Origin: Streptomyces koelreuteriae
GTDB lineage: Bacteria > Actinomycetota > Actinomycetes > Streptomycetales > Streptomycetaceae
Direction of reading: 5' to 3'
DNA: 64,000 bases
Assembly (NCBI RefSeq): GCF_018604545.1
Contig: NZ_CP075896.1
Location: 4,092,001 to 4,156,000, forward strand
Positions 8,883-17,621 of this stretch are shown here, piece after piece (position 1 is the stretch's first letter; each line of letters starts with the position of its first letter). The notes beneath the pieces were generated by a model, which saw only the letters and a list, made by a program, of their open reading frames with translations, was not told the origin of the DNA and made no database searches. The position numbers and the translations under genes were made by a program.

Positions 8883-9886
8883 CAGCTCTCGGCCTCCCAC
8901 TGCAGACGCCCCACGGCGTCCAGGATCCGGTCCACACCGGGCAGGTGGTGGCGCTCCAGCATCGGCGGCGGATACGGGACGTCGAACCCGGCGACGCGCA
9001 GCACCGGCGCCTCCAGGTGGTGGAAGCAGCGCTCCGAGACCCGGGCCGCGATCTCCCCGCCCGGGCCCCCGAAGGAACCCGACTCGTGGACGACGACCGC
9101 GCGTCCCGTCCGCCGCACCGAGGCGCACACCGTCTCGTCGTCGAACGGCACCAGGGAGCGCAGATCGACGACTTCGAGGTCCCAGCCCTCGGCCCGGGCC
9201 GCCTCGGCCGCCTCCATGCAGACGGGTACGGACGGCCCGTACGTGATGAGCGTGGCGCTCCGGCCCGAGCGCCGCACCACCGCGCGGCCTATCGGCTCAA
9301 CGGGCGCCGGCTCCTCGGGGTTCCAGGAGTCCTTCGACCAGTACAGCCGCTTCGGCTCCAGGACGACCACGGGGTCGTCGGAGGCGATGGCGGCGCGCAG
9401 CAGGCCGTAGGCGTCGGCGACGGTGGCGGGTGTGACCACATGGAGCCCCGGAGTCGCCATGTAGTACGCCTCGGAGGAGTCGCTGTGGTGCTCCACGCCG
9501 CCGATGCCGCCGCCGTAGGGGACGCGGATGGTGATCGGCAGGGGCATCTTGCCGCGGGTGCGGTTGCGCATCCGGGCCACGTGCGAGATGAGCTGCTCGA
9601 ACGCCGGATAGGCGAACGCGTCGAACTGCATCTCCACGACCGGCCTGAGGCCGTACATCGCCATGCCGACTGCGGTGCCGAGGATGCCCGCCTCGGCGAG
9701 CGGGGTGTCCGTGCAGCGGTCCTCGCCGAACTCCTTGGCGAGTCCGTCGGTGACGCGGAAGACGCCGCCGAGGGTGCCGACGTCCTCGCCCATGACGTGC
9801 ACGGCGGGGTCGGCGGCCATGGCGTCGCGCAGGGCGCGCGTGAGGGCCTGCGCCATGGTGGCCGGTTTGACGGCGACGGTGGTCAT
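8882..9886 (-). CDS. bkdB: branched-chain 2-oxoacid dehydrogenase E1 beta subunit
   Basis: The 334-residue E1-beta has the transketolase-like pyrimidine-binding domain ('VHVMGEDVGTLGGVFRVTDGL', 'DTPLAEAGILGTAVGMAMYG', 'VEMQFDAFAYPAFEQL') and a C-terminal transketolase fold ('ATLITYGPSVPVCMEAA', 'EVVDLRSLVPFDDETV'). Together with E1-alpha it carries out thiamine diphosphate-dependent decarboxylation of 2-oxoisovalerate and related acids. It overlaps E1-alpha by 4 nt and E2 by 1 nt. Confidence 0.95.
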   Translation of the reverse strand: MTTVAVKPATMAQALTRALRDAMAADPAVHVMGEDVGTLGGVFRVTDGLAKEFGEDRCTDTPLAEAGILGTAVGMAMYGLRPVVEMQFDAFAYPAFEQLISHVARMRNRTRGKMPLPITIRVPYGGGIGGVEHHSDSSEAYYMATPGLHVVTPATVADAYGLLRAAIASDDPVVVLEPKRLYWSKDSWNPEEPAPVEPIGRAVVRRSGRSATLITYGPSVPVCMEAAEAARAEGWDLEVVDLRSLVPFDDETVCASVRRTGRAVVVHESGSFGGPGGEIAARVSERCFHHLEAPVLRVAGFDVPYPPPMLERHHLPGVDRILDAVGRLQWEAES

Positions 9887-11034
9887 CGGTGCGTGTCCCC
9901 TTCCGGCCCGGTCTCGGCCTCGGCCGCCAGTTCGGCCCGGAGCTGGTCCCGCTGCTCGCGCAGTTGCGGGGTGGGCTCGGCGTAGACGTGGGTGAACAGG
10001 TCCATCGGGTCGAGCGCCGGGTCCTGGTTCATGTGCGCGCGCAGCTCGGCGGCCATCGCCTCGGCGGCGTCCCGGGCGGCCTGCTTTCCGGCCTCGTCGA
10101 GCAGTCCGCGGCCGGTCAGCTCCCGCTCCAGCAGCTCGATCGGGTCGTGCTCGCGCCAGGTCTCGACCTCGGCGTCACCGCGGTAGCGGGTCGCGTCGTC
10201 GGCGTTGGTGTGGGCGTCGACGCGGTAGGTGATCGCCTCGACCAGCGTGGGACCGCCGCCCGCGCGGGCGTGCCGTACGGCGTCGGAGAGCACCTCGTGC
10301 ACGGCCGCGGCGTCGTTGCCGTCGACCAGGCGGCCGGGCATGCCGTAGCCGACGGCCTTGTGGGCCAGCGACGGGGCCGCGGTCTGCTTGGCGAGCGGGA
10401 CGGAGATCGCGAAGCCGTTGTTCTGCACCAGGAAGACCACCGGGGCCTGCCAGACGGCGGCGAAGTTCAGCGCCTCGTGGAAGTCGCCCTCGCTGGTGCC
10501 GCCGTCGCCGACCATGGCCAGCGCGACCACGTCGTCGCCCTTGAGGCGGGCGGCGTGCGCGAGGCCCACGGCGTGCGGCAGCTGTGTGGCGAGCGGGGTG
10601 CACAGGGGGGCGACCCGGTGCTCGTAGGGGTCGTAGCCGGTGTGCCAGTCGCCGCGCAGCAGCGTGAGCGCCTCGACGGGGTCCACCCCGCGGGCCACCA
10701 CGGCGAGGGTGTCGCGGTAGCTCGGGAAGAGCCAGTCCCGCTCCTGAAGGACCATCGCGGCGGCGACCTCGCAGGCCTCCTGGCCGGTGGTGGAGGGGTA
10801 GACGGCCAGACGGCCCTGCTTGGTGAGAGCGGTGGCCTGCGCGTTGTAGCGGCGGCCCCGGACCAGCTGCGCGTACAGCGTCCGCAGCAAGTCCGGGTCG
10901 GCCTTCGCGGCGGCCTCGGTGCCGAGGACGCGGTACGGCTCGGCGTCGGGCAGCAGCGGCGCGGGATCCATGCGGGGCTGCCAGGCGGGCGGCGGGGTGG
11001 GCCGGTAAGCGCCCCGCTGCTCCATGACCGTCAT
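9883..11034 (-). CDS. bkdA: branched-chain 2-oxoacid dehydrogenase E1 alpha subunit
   Basis: The 383-residue E1-alpha carries the thiamine diphosphate/Mg motif 'GDGGTSEGDFHEALNFAAVWQ', ending at 'NN', near residues 170-195, and the phosphorylation-loop-like 'YRVDAHTNADDATRYR'. ATG 11034 has a GAGGTG ribosome binding site 5 nt upstream; an ATG nine bases further in is an alternative. It is the first gene of bkdABC and is divergent from bkdR. The promoter region contains a TetR-type palindrome (11095-11108) also found before paaN. Confidence 0.95.
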   Translation of the reverse strand: MTVMEQRGAYRPTPPPAWQPRMDPAPLLPDAEPYRVLGTEAAAKADPDLLRTLYAQLVRGRRYNAQATALTKQGRLAVYPSTTGQEACEVAAAMVLQERDWLFPSYRDTLAVVARGVDPVEALTLLRGDWHTGYDPYEHRVAPLCTPLATQLPHAVGLAHAARLKGDDVVALAMVGDGGTSEGDFHEALNFAAVWQAPVVFLVQNNGFAISVPLAKQTAAPSLAHKAVGYGMPGRLVDGNDAAAVHEVLSDAVRHARAGGGPTLVEAITYRVDAHTNADDATRYRGDAEVETWREHDPIELLERELTGRGLLDEAGKQAARDAAEAMAAELRAHMNQDPALDPMDLFTHVYAEPTPQLREQRDQLRAELAAEAETGPEGDTHR

Positions 11035-11094
11035 GACGGCACCTCCTCGTGGGAGCGGCTACGGAAGGCGCGTCGGCTGTGACCCGCCTCACCT

Positions 11095-11108
11095 ACCGAT
11101 TGTTCGGT
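11095..11108. promoter_or_regulatory. palindromic operator-like site before bkdA
   Basis: ACCGATTGTTCGGT has arms ACCGA and TCGGT around a 4-bp spacer. The same element with one changed base occurs at 13875-13888 between paaN and its divergent dehydrogenase/TetR operon. Its place 61 bp before the bkdA start suggests control of the bkd promoter by the nearby TetR protein. That assignment is inference. Confidence 0.55.
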
Positions 11109-11137
11109 CGACGGCACAATTTGGCTATGGGTGGCCC

Positions 11138-11169
11138 CAGGCTGTGGACAAACGGTTCTCCACAGCCTG
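11138..11169. promoter_or_regulatory. inverted repeat with a DnaA-box sequence upstream of bkdR
   Basis: Arms CAGGCTGTGGA and TCCACAGCCTG (11 bp, perfect) flank a 10-bp spacer, 41 bp before the bkdR start. The left arm contains TGTGGACAA (11143-11151), the complement of the Streptomyces DnaA box TTGTCCACA. It could be an autoregulatory Lrp-type operator, an RNA hairpin or a DnaA site; the sequence alone does not decide. Confidence 0.5.
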
Positions 11170-11209
11170 TGATGGACGCAGTACGTCCATGGTAGGGAGG
11201 TCGGCGCAG

Positions 11210-11710
11210 GTGGCATCTGAACAAATGGCCGAAGGACAGGACGTCGGCGGTGTGCTGCCGCCGCCGCGGCCCCTGGACGCCATAGATCAGGACATCCTGC
11301 GCATGCTCCAGGCGGACGGCCGCGCCTCGATACGGTCGGTCGCCGAACGGGTGCACGTCTCGCGCGCCAACGCCTACGCCCGCATCAACCGTCTCGTCGA
11401 GGACGGTGTCATCCGCGGCTTCGGCGCCCGCGTCGACCACCAGCGGGCCGGTCAGGGGACGTCCGCGTACATCACGCTGAAGATCGTGCAGAACTCCTGG
11501 CGCACGGTGCGCGAGGAGCTCAGAGAGCTGCCGGGCGCCTCCCACATCGCCCTGGTGGGCGGGGACTTCGACGTGCTGCTGCTGGTGCACGTCTCCGACA
11601 ACCGGTCCCTGCGCGAACTGGTGCTGACCCGCCTCCAGGCGATCCCGCAGGTGCTCAGCACCCGCACGCTGCTGGTGTTCGAGGAGGAGGACCTGGAGCC
11701 GCAGGGCTGA
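11210..11710 (+). CDS. bkdR: BkdR, Lrp/AsnC-family regulator of the bkd operon
   Basis: The 166-residue protein has an N-terminal winged HTH ('LDAIDQDILRMLQADGRASI', 'VSRANAYARINRLVEDGVI') and a C-terminal RAM/ACT-like effector domain ('TSAYITLKIVQNSWRTV', 'HIALVGGDFDVLLLVHV'). GTG 11210 is chosen because GGGAGG lies 10 nt upstream; an ATG at 11189 or 11225 is possible. Its place divergent from bkdABC matches the Streptomyces BkdR regulator, known from family knowledge to control branched-chain amino acid catabolism in response to amino acids. Confidence 0.88.
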   Translation: MASEQMAEGQDVGGVLPPPRPLDAIDQDILRMLQADGRASIRSVAERVHVSRANAYARINRLVEDGVIRGFGARVDHQRAGQGTSAYITLKIVQNSWRTVREELRELPGASHIALVGGDFDVLLLVHVSDNRSLRELVLTRLQAIPQVLSTRTLLVFEEEDLEPQG

Positions 11711-11713
11711 GGC

Positions 11714-12304
11714 TCAGGCGGCCTTCCGGAGCCCTCCGAACGCCAGCCGCACCACCGCGTCGGCCACCTCGCGCTCGTTCATGCCGCGCCCGTCGGGCCG
11801 GTACCACTCCACGATCGAGTTGATCATTCCGAAGACCAGCCTGGTCACCAGCCGGACCTCTATGTCGCCGCGCACATCCCCGTCCGCGGCCGCCGCCTTG
11901 ATCAGGTCGGCCACCCGGTGGTCGAAGTCGCGCCGCCGCTCCAGGGCCCACCGCTCGGTGTCCGTGTTGCCGCGCACCCGCAGCAGCAGGGTCACGTAGG
12001 GCAGCTCGGCTATGAGCACCTCGACCATGCGCCGCACGACGTACTCCAGGCGCTCGGCGGACCGCCCCACGCGCGCGTGCTCCTCGTCGAGGATCCCGAA
12101 GAGGCCGTCCAGGGCCCGGCTCACGGCGCGGCGCAGCAACTCCTCCTTGCCGGCGACGTGGTGGTATATCGACGACTTGGAGATACCGGCCGCCTTGGAG
12201 AGGTGCTCCATGGAGGTGCCGTCGTAGCCGCGCTCGTTGAACACCTGGACGGCGACGGACAGCAGGGTGTCCGGGGTGTATGTGTCGCGCTTGGCGGTGG
12301 TCAT
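11714..12304 (-). CDS. TetR-family regulator (fatty/phenylacetic acid catabolism context)
   Basis: The 196-residue protein starts MTTAKRDTYTPDTLLSVAVQ at ATG 12304. The TetR helix-turn-helix is 'GYDGTSMEHLSKAAGISKSSIYHHVAGKEELL', and the C-terminal ligand domain is typical in size. Its start overlaps the 3-hydroxyacyl-CoA dehydrogenase stop by 4 nt, so the two are co-transcribed and divergent from paaN. A palindrome (ACCGATCGTTCGGT) in that divergent promoter is a plausible autoregulatory operator, and a copy lies before bkdA. Acyl-CoA or phenylacetyl-CoA is the likely inducer by analogy with PaaR-type regulators. Confidence 0.88.
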   Translation of the reverse strand: MTTAKRDTYTPDTLLSVAVQVFNERGYDGTSMEHLSKAAGISKSSIYHHVAGKEELLRRAVSRALDGLFGILDEEHARVGRSAERLEYVVRRMVEVLIAELPYVTLLLRVRGNTDTERWALERRRDFDHRVADLIKAAAADGDVRGDIEVRLVTRLVFGMINSIVEWYRPDGRGMNEREVADAVVRLAFGGLRKAA

Positions 12305-13818
12305 GAGGCTGGGCCCTCCCGCTTGTCGGAGGCGTGGGCGTGGCGGTACAGCGCGAGGGACGGCGTGTAGCGCCCCGAGGGGTCGCGCATGTGCAGATCG
12401 TCCAGCAGCGCGTAGGCCCAGTAGCGGCCGAGTTTCCGGCTCCACTCGAAGGGGCCCAGGGGGTAGTTGACGCCGAGGCGCATCGCGGTGTCGATGTCCT
12501 CCTCGGTGGCCACACCCTTGGCGACCGCGTCGTGCGCCAGGTCGATGATCCGCGCGACCGTACGCGCGACGATCATGCCGGGGACGTCGCCGATGAGGCT
12601 GACCCGCTTGCCCATCGCCTGGAACAGGCCGATGGCCTCGGCGAGGGTCTGTGGGGAGGTGTCCTGGGAGGCGGACAGGGCGATCCGGGTGGCCTTGCGG
12701 TAGTCGAGGGCGAGGTCGAAGTAGACGACGTCCCGGAACTCCACCGAGGTCTGCCCGTCGGCGAGGGCGAGCTGGCCGCCGCTCGGCAGCACCATGCGGG
12801 TGCCGTTGTCGTCGTCCTCCTCGCGGACCGGGATGCCCGCCTCACGGGCCATCGCGAGCAGGTCGGACGCCGGACCCAGGTCGCCCTCGGCGACGACGTA
12901 CGCCGGCGGCTGCCGCCGCTCCGCCGTGTCCGGATCGGGGCGCTCGGCGCCGTCCTGGTGGTCGTACCAGCCCTGGCCGGTCTTGCGGCCCAGCCGGCCG
13001 GACTCGACCAGGCGCCGCTGGGCGAGGGACGGCGTGAAGCGCACGTCCTGGAAGAAGGACTCCCAGACCGACCGCGTCACCGACTCGTTGACGTCCTGGC
13101 CGATCAGGTCGGTCAGCTCGAACGCGCCCATCCGGAAGCCGCCCGACTCGCGCAGCACGGCGTCGATGGTGGCCGGGTCGGCGCCCTGCGCCTCGTACAC
13201 CGCGAAGGCCTCGGCGTAGAAGGGCCGGGCGATGCGGTTGACGATGAAGCCGGGGGTGTCCGCGCAGGCGACCGGCGTCTTGCCCCAGGCACGGGCGGTC
13301 TCGTACGCGCGCGTGGCCGACGAGACGTCGGTGGCGAACCCGGAGACGACCTCGACCAGCGGCAGCAGCGGCGCCGGGTTGAAGAAGTGCAGGCCGACGA
13401 AGCGGCCGGGGGAGCGCAGGGCGCCGCCGATGGCGGTGACGGACAGGGACGAGGTGTTGGTGGCGAGCAGGCAGTCGTCGGCGACGATGCCCTCCAGCTC
13501 GCGGAACAGGTCCTGCTTGACGTCCAGCCGCTCCAGGACCGCCTCGACGACCAGGACGCAGTCCGCCAGCTCGGCGAGGGCCTCGGCGGGCAGCAGCCGG
13601 GCGCGGGCGGCGTCCCGGTCGGCGGCGGTGAGCCGCTCCTTCTCGACGAGCCGGTCCAGGCGCGCGCCGATCTCGTCGGCGGCCTCCCGGGCCCGCCCGG
13701 GGACGGTGTCGTACAGCCGTACCGGATGGCCCGCGACCAGCGCGACCTGGGCGATTCCCTGGCCCATGGTGCCGGTGCCGACGACGGCCACGGGGCTGCT
13801 GAGGTCGAGTGCTGTCAT
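12301..13818 (-). CDS. 3-hydroxyacyl-CoA dehydrogenase (PaaH-like, two C-terminal domains)
   Basis: The 505-residue enzyme begins with the NAD-binding motif 'AVVGTGTMGQGIAQVALVAG'. It continues with 'LLATNTSSLSVTAIGGAL', 'GLHFFNPAPLLPLVEVVSG' and the first C-terminal helical domain around 'DTPGFIVNRIARPFYAEAF'. A second copy of the C-terminal domain follows ('DVPGMIVARTVARIIDLAHDA...LGVNYPLGPFEWSRKLG', given in part). This duplicated architecture is typical of PaaH/PaaC enzymes of phenylacetate breakdown and of some beta-oxidation dehydrogenases. It is divergent from paaN, which supports an aromatic acid role. Confidence 0.9.
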   Translation of the reverse strand: MTALDLSSPVAVVGTGTMGQGIAQVALVAGHPVRLYDTVPGRAREAADEIGARLDRLVEKERLTAADRDAARARLLPAEALAELADCVLVVEAVLERLDVKQDLFRELEGIVADDCLLATNTSSLSVTAIGGALRSPGRFVGLHFFNPAPLLPLVEVVSGFATDVSSATRAYETARAWGKTPVACADTPGFIVNRIARPFYAEAFAVYEAQGADPATIDAVLRESGGFRMGAFELTDLIGQDVNESVTRSVWESFFQDVRFTPSLAQRRLVESGRLGRKTGQGWYDHQDGAERPDPDTAERRQPPAYVVAEGDLGPASDLLAMAREAGIPVREEDDDNGTRMVLPSGGQLALADGQTSVEFRDVVYFDLALDYRKATRIALSASQDTSPQTLAEAIGLFQAMGKRVSLIGDVPGMIVARTVARIIDLAHDAVAKGVATEEDIDTAMRLGVNYPLGPFEWSRKLGRYWAYALLDDLHMRDPSGRYTPSLALYRHAHASDKREGPAS

Positions 13819-13874
13819 GTGCGCGATCCTCCCGCACGGGGTTTTCCACAGATGCGGCGGACCCCCTTGAGCCG

Positions 13875-13888
13875 ACCGATCGTTCGGT
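13875..13888. promoter_or_regulatory. palindromic operator-like site between paaN and the dehydrogenase/TetR operon
   Basis: ACCGATCGTTCGGT is an arm-spacer-arm palindrome (ACCGA/TCGGT) about 57 bp from the dehydrogenase start and 91 bp from the paaN start. It matches 13 of 14 bases of the site before bkdA (11095-11108), which points to one regulator, probably the TetR protein encoded at 11714-12304. Confidence 0.6.
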
Positions 13889-13978
13889 TACTCTAGCTGT
13901 GTCCGAGTGTTCCTGCCCAGGTTTCTGCCCAGGTCATGAACTCGACGAAGAGTTCTTGAGACGAGGAGATGGTCACCC

Positions 13979-15670
13979 ATGACCGCCGCACTCTCGGCGC
14001 ACGAGCTGATCGCCCGGCACCGGTCCACCCTCGACCAGGCGCTGGAAGCGATCCGCACGCGCGCCTACTGGTCCCCGCACCCCGAGCACCCCAAGGCCTA
14101 CGGGGAGCACGGCAGCCTGGACGCCGCGGCGGGCAAGGCCGCCTTCGACGCCCTGCTCGGCTCCCGCCTCGACCTGGGCCAGCCCGGCACCGACGACTGG
14201 GTGGGCGGCGAGACCTCCCCGTACGGCCTCGACCTCGGCGTGACGTACCCGCACGCGGACCTCGACGTGCTGCTGCCCGCCATGAAGGCCGGACAGCGGG
14301 CCTGGCGCGACGCGGGCGCGGAGCAGCGCGCGGTGGTCTGCCTGGAGATCCTCAAGCGCGTCAGCGACCGCACCCACGAGTTCGCGCACGCGGTCATGCA
14401 CACCTCCGGCCAGGCCTTCATGATGGCGTTCCAGGCGGGCGGGCCGCACGCGCAGGACCGCGGCATGGAGGCCGTGGCGTACGCGTACGTGGAGCAGGTG
14501 CGCACCCCCGACAACGCCGAGTGGACCAAGCCCCAGGGCAAGCGCGACCCGCTGGCCCTGACCAAGCAGTTCACGCCGGTCCCACGCGGCATCGCCCTGG
14601 TGATCGGCTGCAACACCTTCCCGACGTGGAACGGCTACCCGGGCCTGTTCGCCTCCCTCGCCACGGGCAACGCGGTGCTGGTCAAGCCCCACCCGCGCGC
14701 GGTGCTGCCGCTCGCGCTCACGGTGCGGGTCGCGCGCGAGGTGCTCGCCGAGACCGGCTTCGACCCGAACCTGGTCGCGCTGGCCGCCGAGCGCCCCGGC
14801 GAGGGCATCGCCAAGACCCTGGCGACGCGCCCCGAGATCCGGATCATCGACTACACGGGCTCGACCGAGTTCGGCGACTGGCTGGAGGCCCACGCCCGCC
14901 AGGCGCAGGTCTACACGGAGAAGGCCGGCGTCAACACCGTCGTCGTCCACTCCACGGCCGACTACAAGGGCATGCTCTCCAACCTGGCGTTCTCGCTGTC
15001 CCTGTACAGCGGCCAGATGTGCACGACCCCGCAGAACCTCCTCGTCCCCCGGGAGGGCATCTCCACCGACCAGGGCCCCAAGTCCTACGACGAGGTGGTC
15101 GCCGACCTCGCCAAGTCGGTCGACGGCCTGCTCGGCGACGACGCCCGGGCGAACGCGCTGCTCGGGGCGATCGTCACCCCGGACGTGAAGGCCCGTCTGG
15201 AGGCCGCGGCCGGTCTCGGCGAGGTCGCCCTGGCGTCCCGGGAGATCACCAACCCGGACTTCCCGGGGGCGGTCGTCCGCACCCCGGTGATCGTGAAGCT
15301 GGACGGGGCCAAGCCGGACGACGAGGCCGCGTACATGAGCGAGTGCTTCGGGCCGGTGTCCTTCGCCGTCGCCGTCGACTCGGCCTCCGACGCGGTGGAG
15401 TTGCTGCGGCGGACCGTCCGGGAGAAGGGTGCGATGACGGTCGGGGCGTACACGACCGACCCGGAGGTCGAGCGGGATGTGCGGGAGGCCTGTCTGGAGG
15501 AGGCGGCGCAGTTGTCGCTGAATCTGACGGGTGGGGTGTATGTGAACCAGACGGCGGCGTTCTCCGACTTCCATGGGTCGGGCGGGAATCCGGCGGCGAG
15601 CGCGGCTCTGTGTGACGGGGCGTTCGTGGCCAACCGGTTCAGGGTTGTCGAGGTGCGGCGGGAGGCCTAA
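13979..15670 (+). CDS. paaN: PaaN-type aldehyde dehydrogenase, phenylacetate degradation
   Basis: The 563-residue protein is an aldehyde dehydrogenase of the PaaN family. It has 'ALVIGCNTFPTWNGYPGLFASL', 'NAVLVKPHPRAVLPLAL', 'IIDYTGSTEFGDWLE' and the nucleophile Cys in 'SLYSGQMCTTPQNLLVP' near residue 345. Unlike E. coli PaaZ it lacks an enoyl-CoA hydratase domain, as is usual in actinobacteria. It probably oxidises the ring-opened semialdehyde in phenylacetyl-CoA catabolism. The other paa genes are not in this window. It converges on the RNA methyltransferase gene with a 4-nt overlap. Confidence 0.88.
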   Translation: MTAALSAHELIARHRSTLDQALEAIRTRAYWSPHPEHPKAYGEHGSLDAAAGKAAFDALLGSRLDLGQPGTDDWVGGETSPYGLDLGVTYPHADLDVLLPAMKAGQRAWRDAGAEQRAVVCLEILKRVSDRTHEFAHAVMHTSGQAFMMAFQAGGPHAQDRGMEAVAYAYVEQVRTPDNAEWTKPQGKRDPLALTKQFTPVPRGIALVIGCNTFPTWNGYPGLFASLATGNAVLVKPHPRAVLPLALTVRVAREVLAETGFDPNLVALAAERPGEGIAKTLATRPEIRIIDYTGSTEFGDWLEAHARQAQVYTEKAGVNTVVVHSTADYKGMLSNLAFSLSLYSGQMCTTPQNLLVPREGISTDQGPKSYDEVVADLAKSVDGLLGDDARANALLGAIVTPDVKARLEAAAGLGEVALASREITNPDFPGAVVRTPVIVKLDGAKPDDEAAYMSECFGPVSFAVAVDSASDAVELLRRTVREKGAMTVGAYTTDPEVERDVREACLEEAAQLSLNLTGGVYVNQTAAFSDFHGSGGNPAASAALCDGAFVANRFRVVEVRREA

Positions 15671-16407
15671 AGACTTCCGCAGCTCCAGTGGTACAGCGTC
15701 ATCGCCACACTCGTCGCCAAGTTGTAGCTGCTGACCTGCGGACGCATCGGCAGGGACAGCAAATGGTCGGCACGCGCGCGGAGTTCCGGTGACAGGCCCG
15801 TGCGTTCCGAGCCGAACGCGAGGACGGCGTCGTCCGGGAGCTTGATGCCCCGGATGTCGTCGCCCTCGGGGTCGAGGGCGAACAGCGGGCCGGGTGGGAG
15901 GTCGGGGACCTCCAGCCGTTCCACCGCCGTAGCGAAGTGCAGGCCCGCGCCGCCGCGCACGACCGTGGGATGCCAGGGGTCGACCGTCCCGGTCGTCACC
16001 ACACCCGTCGCGCCGAAGCCGGCGGCCAGCCGGATCACCGCCCCCGCGTTGCCGAGGTTGCGCGGGTTGTCGAGGACCACGACCGGGGTGGTGCGCGGCG
16101 AGTGCGCCAGCCGCGCGAGGTTGGACTCGCGCGAGGGACGCACGGCGAGCGCGGCCACGGCGGTGGGGTGCGGGCGCGGCACCAACGACGCGTACGTCTC
16201 GTGCGGCACCTCCATGAGCAGCGCGCCCAGCGCGTCCCGTACGTCCGGGGCCAGCTCGTCGGCGAGGGCGAGCGCCGCCGCCCGGTCGGCGGTGACCGCC
16301 ACCGGCACCTCGGCGCCGAACCGCACCGCGTGCTTGAGGGCATGGAAGCCGTCGAGCAGGACGGTGCTGCCGGCGAGCCGGTGCCAGACGGTCACGGGGT
16401 CGGTCAT
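15667..16407 (-). CDS. SpoU/TrmH-family RNA 2'-O-methyltransferase
   Basis: The 246-residue protein has the three SPOUT motifs: 'VVLDNPRNLGNAGAVIRLAAGFGATGVV' (motif 1), 'VLAFGSERTGLSPELRARAD' (motif 2) and 'MRPQVSSYNLATSVAMTLYHW' (motif 3, with the SAM-binding knot). An N-terminal L30e-like part precedes the knot. It should methylate a ribose in tRNA or rRNA; the target base cannot be inferred. It overlaps the downstream HTTM gene start region by 4 nt. Confidence 0.9.
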   Translation of the reverse strand: MTDPVTVWHRLAGSTVLLDGFHALKHAVRFGAEVPVAVTADRAAALALADELAPDVRDALGALLMEVPHETYASLVPRPHPTAVAALAVRPSRESNLARLAHSPRTTPVVVLDNPRNLGNAGAVIRLAAGFGATGVVTTGTVDPWHPTVVRGGAGLHFATAVERLEVPDLPPGPLFALDPEGDDIRGIKLPDDAVLAFGSERTGLSPELRARADHLLSLPMRPQVSSYNLATSVAMTLYHWSCGSL

Positions 16408-17621
16408 GCCCCGAAGCCTACGTGCGTGTCCCGGGAGCCCTCGGGGGCGTGCTGTTCGGGCACGGGCACGCGCCCGCCCCGCCGGCGCGGCAGCCGGTCA
16501 CGCGCGCGGGCCGCCCCGCCGCCCAGTCGGCGCAGGAAGGACGTCGGCAGGAACACCGCGTCCGTCGCGATCATCGCCAGCGAGAAGAACGGCAGACCGA
16601 GGACAACGGCAATCACGGCGTGCTCGATGATCATGAGCGCCAGCAGGACGTTCTTCACCCGCCGGTTGAACAGCGTGAACGGGAAGGCGACCTGCACGAG
16701 GACCGTCCCGTAGGTCACGAGCATCACCATCGTGCCGCTGGAGGCCAGCAGGTCGGCGAGGGCCGGCCAGGGCGAGAAGTACTCCAGGTGGAGCGGGTAG
16801 TAGACGGCCGTGCCGTCCTGCCAGCGGGAGCCCTGGATCTTGTACCAGCCGGCCGTCGCGTAGATCAGGCACGCCTCGGCCATGATCACGAGCAGGGCGC
16901 CGTTGTGCACGATGTTGGCGACGACGTCGAGCAGGATCCGCGGTTCGCCGGACTTCACACGGCGCCCGGCCAGCCACCACAGGGCCTGCGCCACCCACAC
17001 GGTCCACAGCAGCACGGGTATCAGCAGGTCGTCGCCGTCCATCCGCCCGGCCAGGGTCGCCGCGAGCAGCACGGCCCCGAGCACGACCCACAGGGCCGGG
17101 CCGGTCCGGTCCGTGATCCGCTCGCCGCGCGCGGCGGCGTCCCGGGCGCGCGCGGCCCGCCGGGCGTCCAGCGACCACACCTGGGCGCAGCGCGTGAAGA
17201 CCAGGTAGATCGACATCAGGTGCAGCACGTTGTCGCCGCCGTCGCCCATGAAGACGCTGCGGTTCTGGAGCGACAGCACCCCGACCATGAACAGCACCGA
17301 CATGGTGCGGGTGCGCCAGCCCAGCAGCAGCAGGACGCCGGACAGGATCGCGAGCGCGTAGACGAACTCGAACCAGAGCCGCCCGTCCGACCACATCAGG
17401 GTGGTGAAGGCCTTGTTGTTCCCGATGAGCTGCTCGGCGAGACCCCAGCTCCAGGGCCCGTCGGGACCGTAGAGCTCATGGCGGTGGGGCAGCTCGCGCA
17501 GCAGGAACAGCAGCCAGGTCGCGCTGAAGCCGATACGGATCACGGCCGTCTGGTACGGGCCGAGGGCGGCCTCGGTGACCCGGGCGATGCCGCGCGAGAC
17601 GGCCAGCGAGAAGCGGTTCAC
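16404..17621 (-). CDS. HTTM-domain membrane protein (vitamin K-dependent carboxylase-like)
   Basis: The 405-residue polytopic protein, starting with GTG 17621, belongs to the HTTM family. This is the bacterial homologue of the membrane domain of vitamin K-dependent gamma-carboxylase. Characteristic parts are 'AVIRIGFSATWLLFLLRELPHRHELYG', 'LFMVGVLSLQNRSVFMGDGGDNVLHLMSIYL' and 'YKIQGSRWQDGTAVYYPLHLEYFSPWP', each quoted in part. It overlaps the DUF5819 gene by 4 nt (GTGA). This pairing recurs in Streptomyces and suggests a joint membrane redox or carboxylation role that has not been defined. Confidence 0.82.
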   Translation of the reverse strand: MNRFSLAVSRGIARVTEAALGPYQTAVIRIGFSATWLLFLLRELPHRHELYGPDGPWSWGLAEQLIGNNKAFTTLMWSDGRLWFEFVYALAILSGVLLLLGWRTRTMSVLFMVGVLSLQNRSVFMGDGGDNVLHLMSIYLVFTRCAQVWSLDARRAARARDAAARGERITDRTGPALWVVLGAVLLAATLAGRMDGDDLLIPVLLWTVWVAQALWWLAGRRVKSGEPRILLDVVANIVHNGALLVIMAEACLIYATAGWYKIQGSRWQDGTAVYYPLHLEYFSPWPALADLLASSGTMVMLVTYGTVLVQVAFPFTLFNRRVKNVLLALMIIEHAVIAVVLGLPFFSLAMIATDAVFLPTSFLRRLGGGAARARDRLPRRRGGRVPVPEQHAPEGSRDTHVGFGA

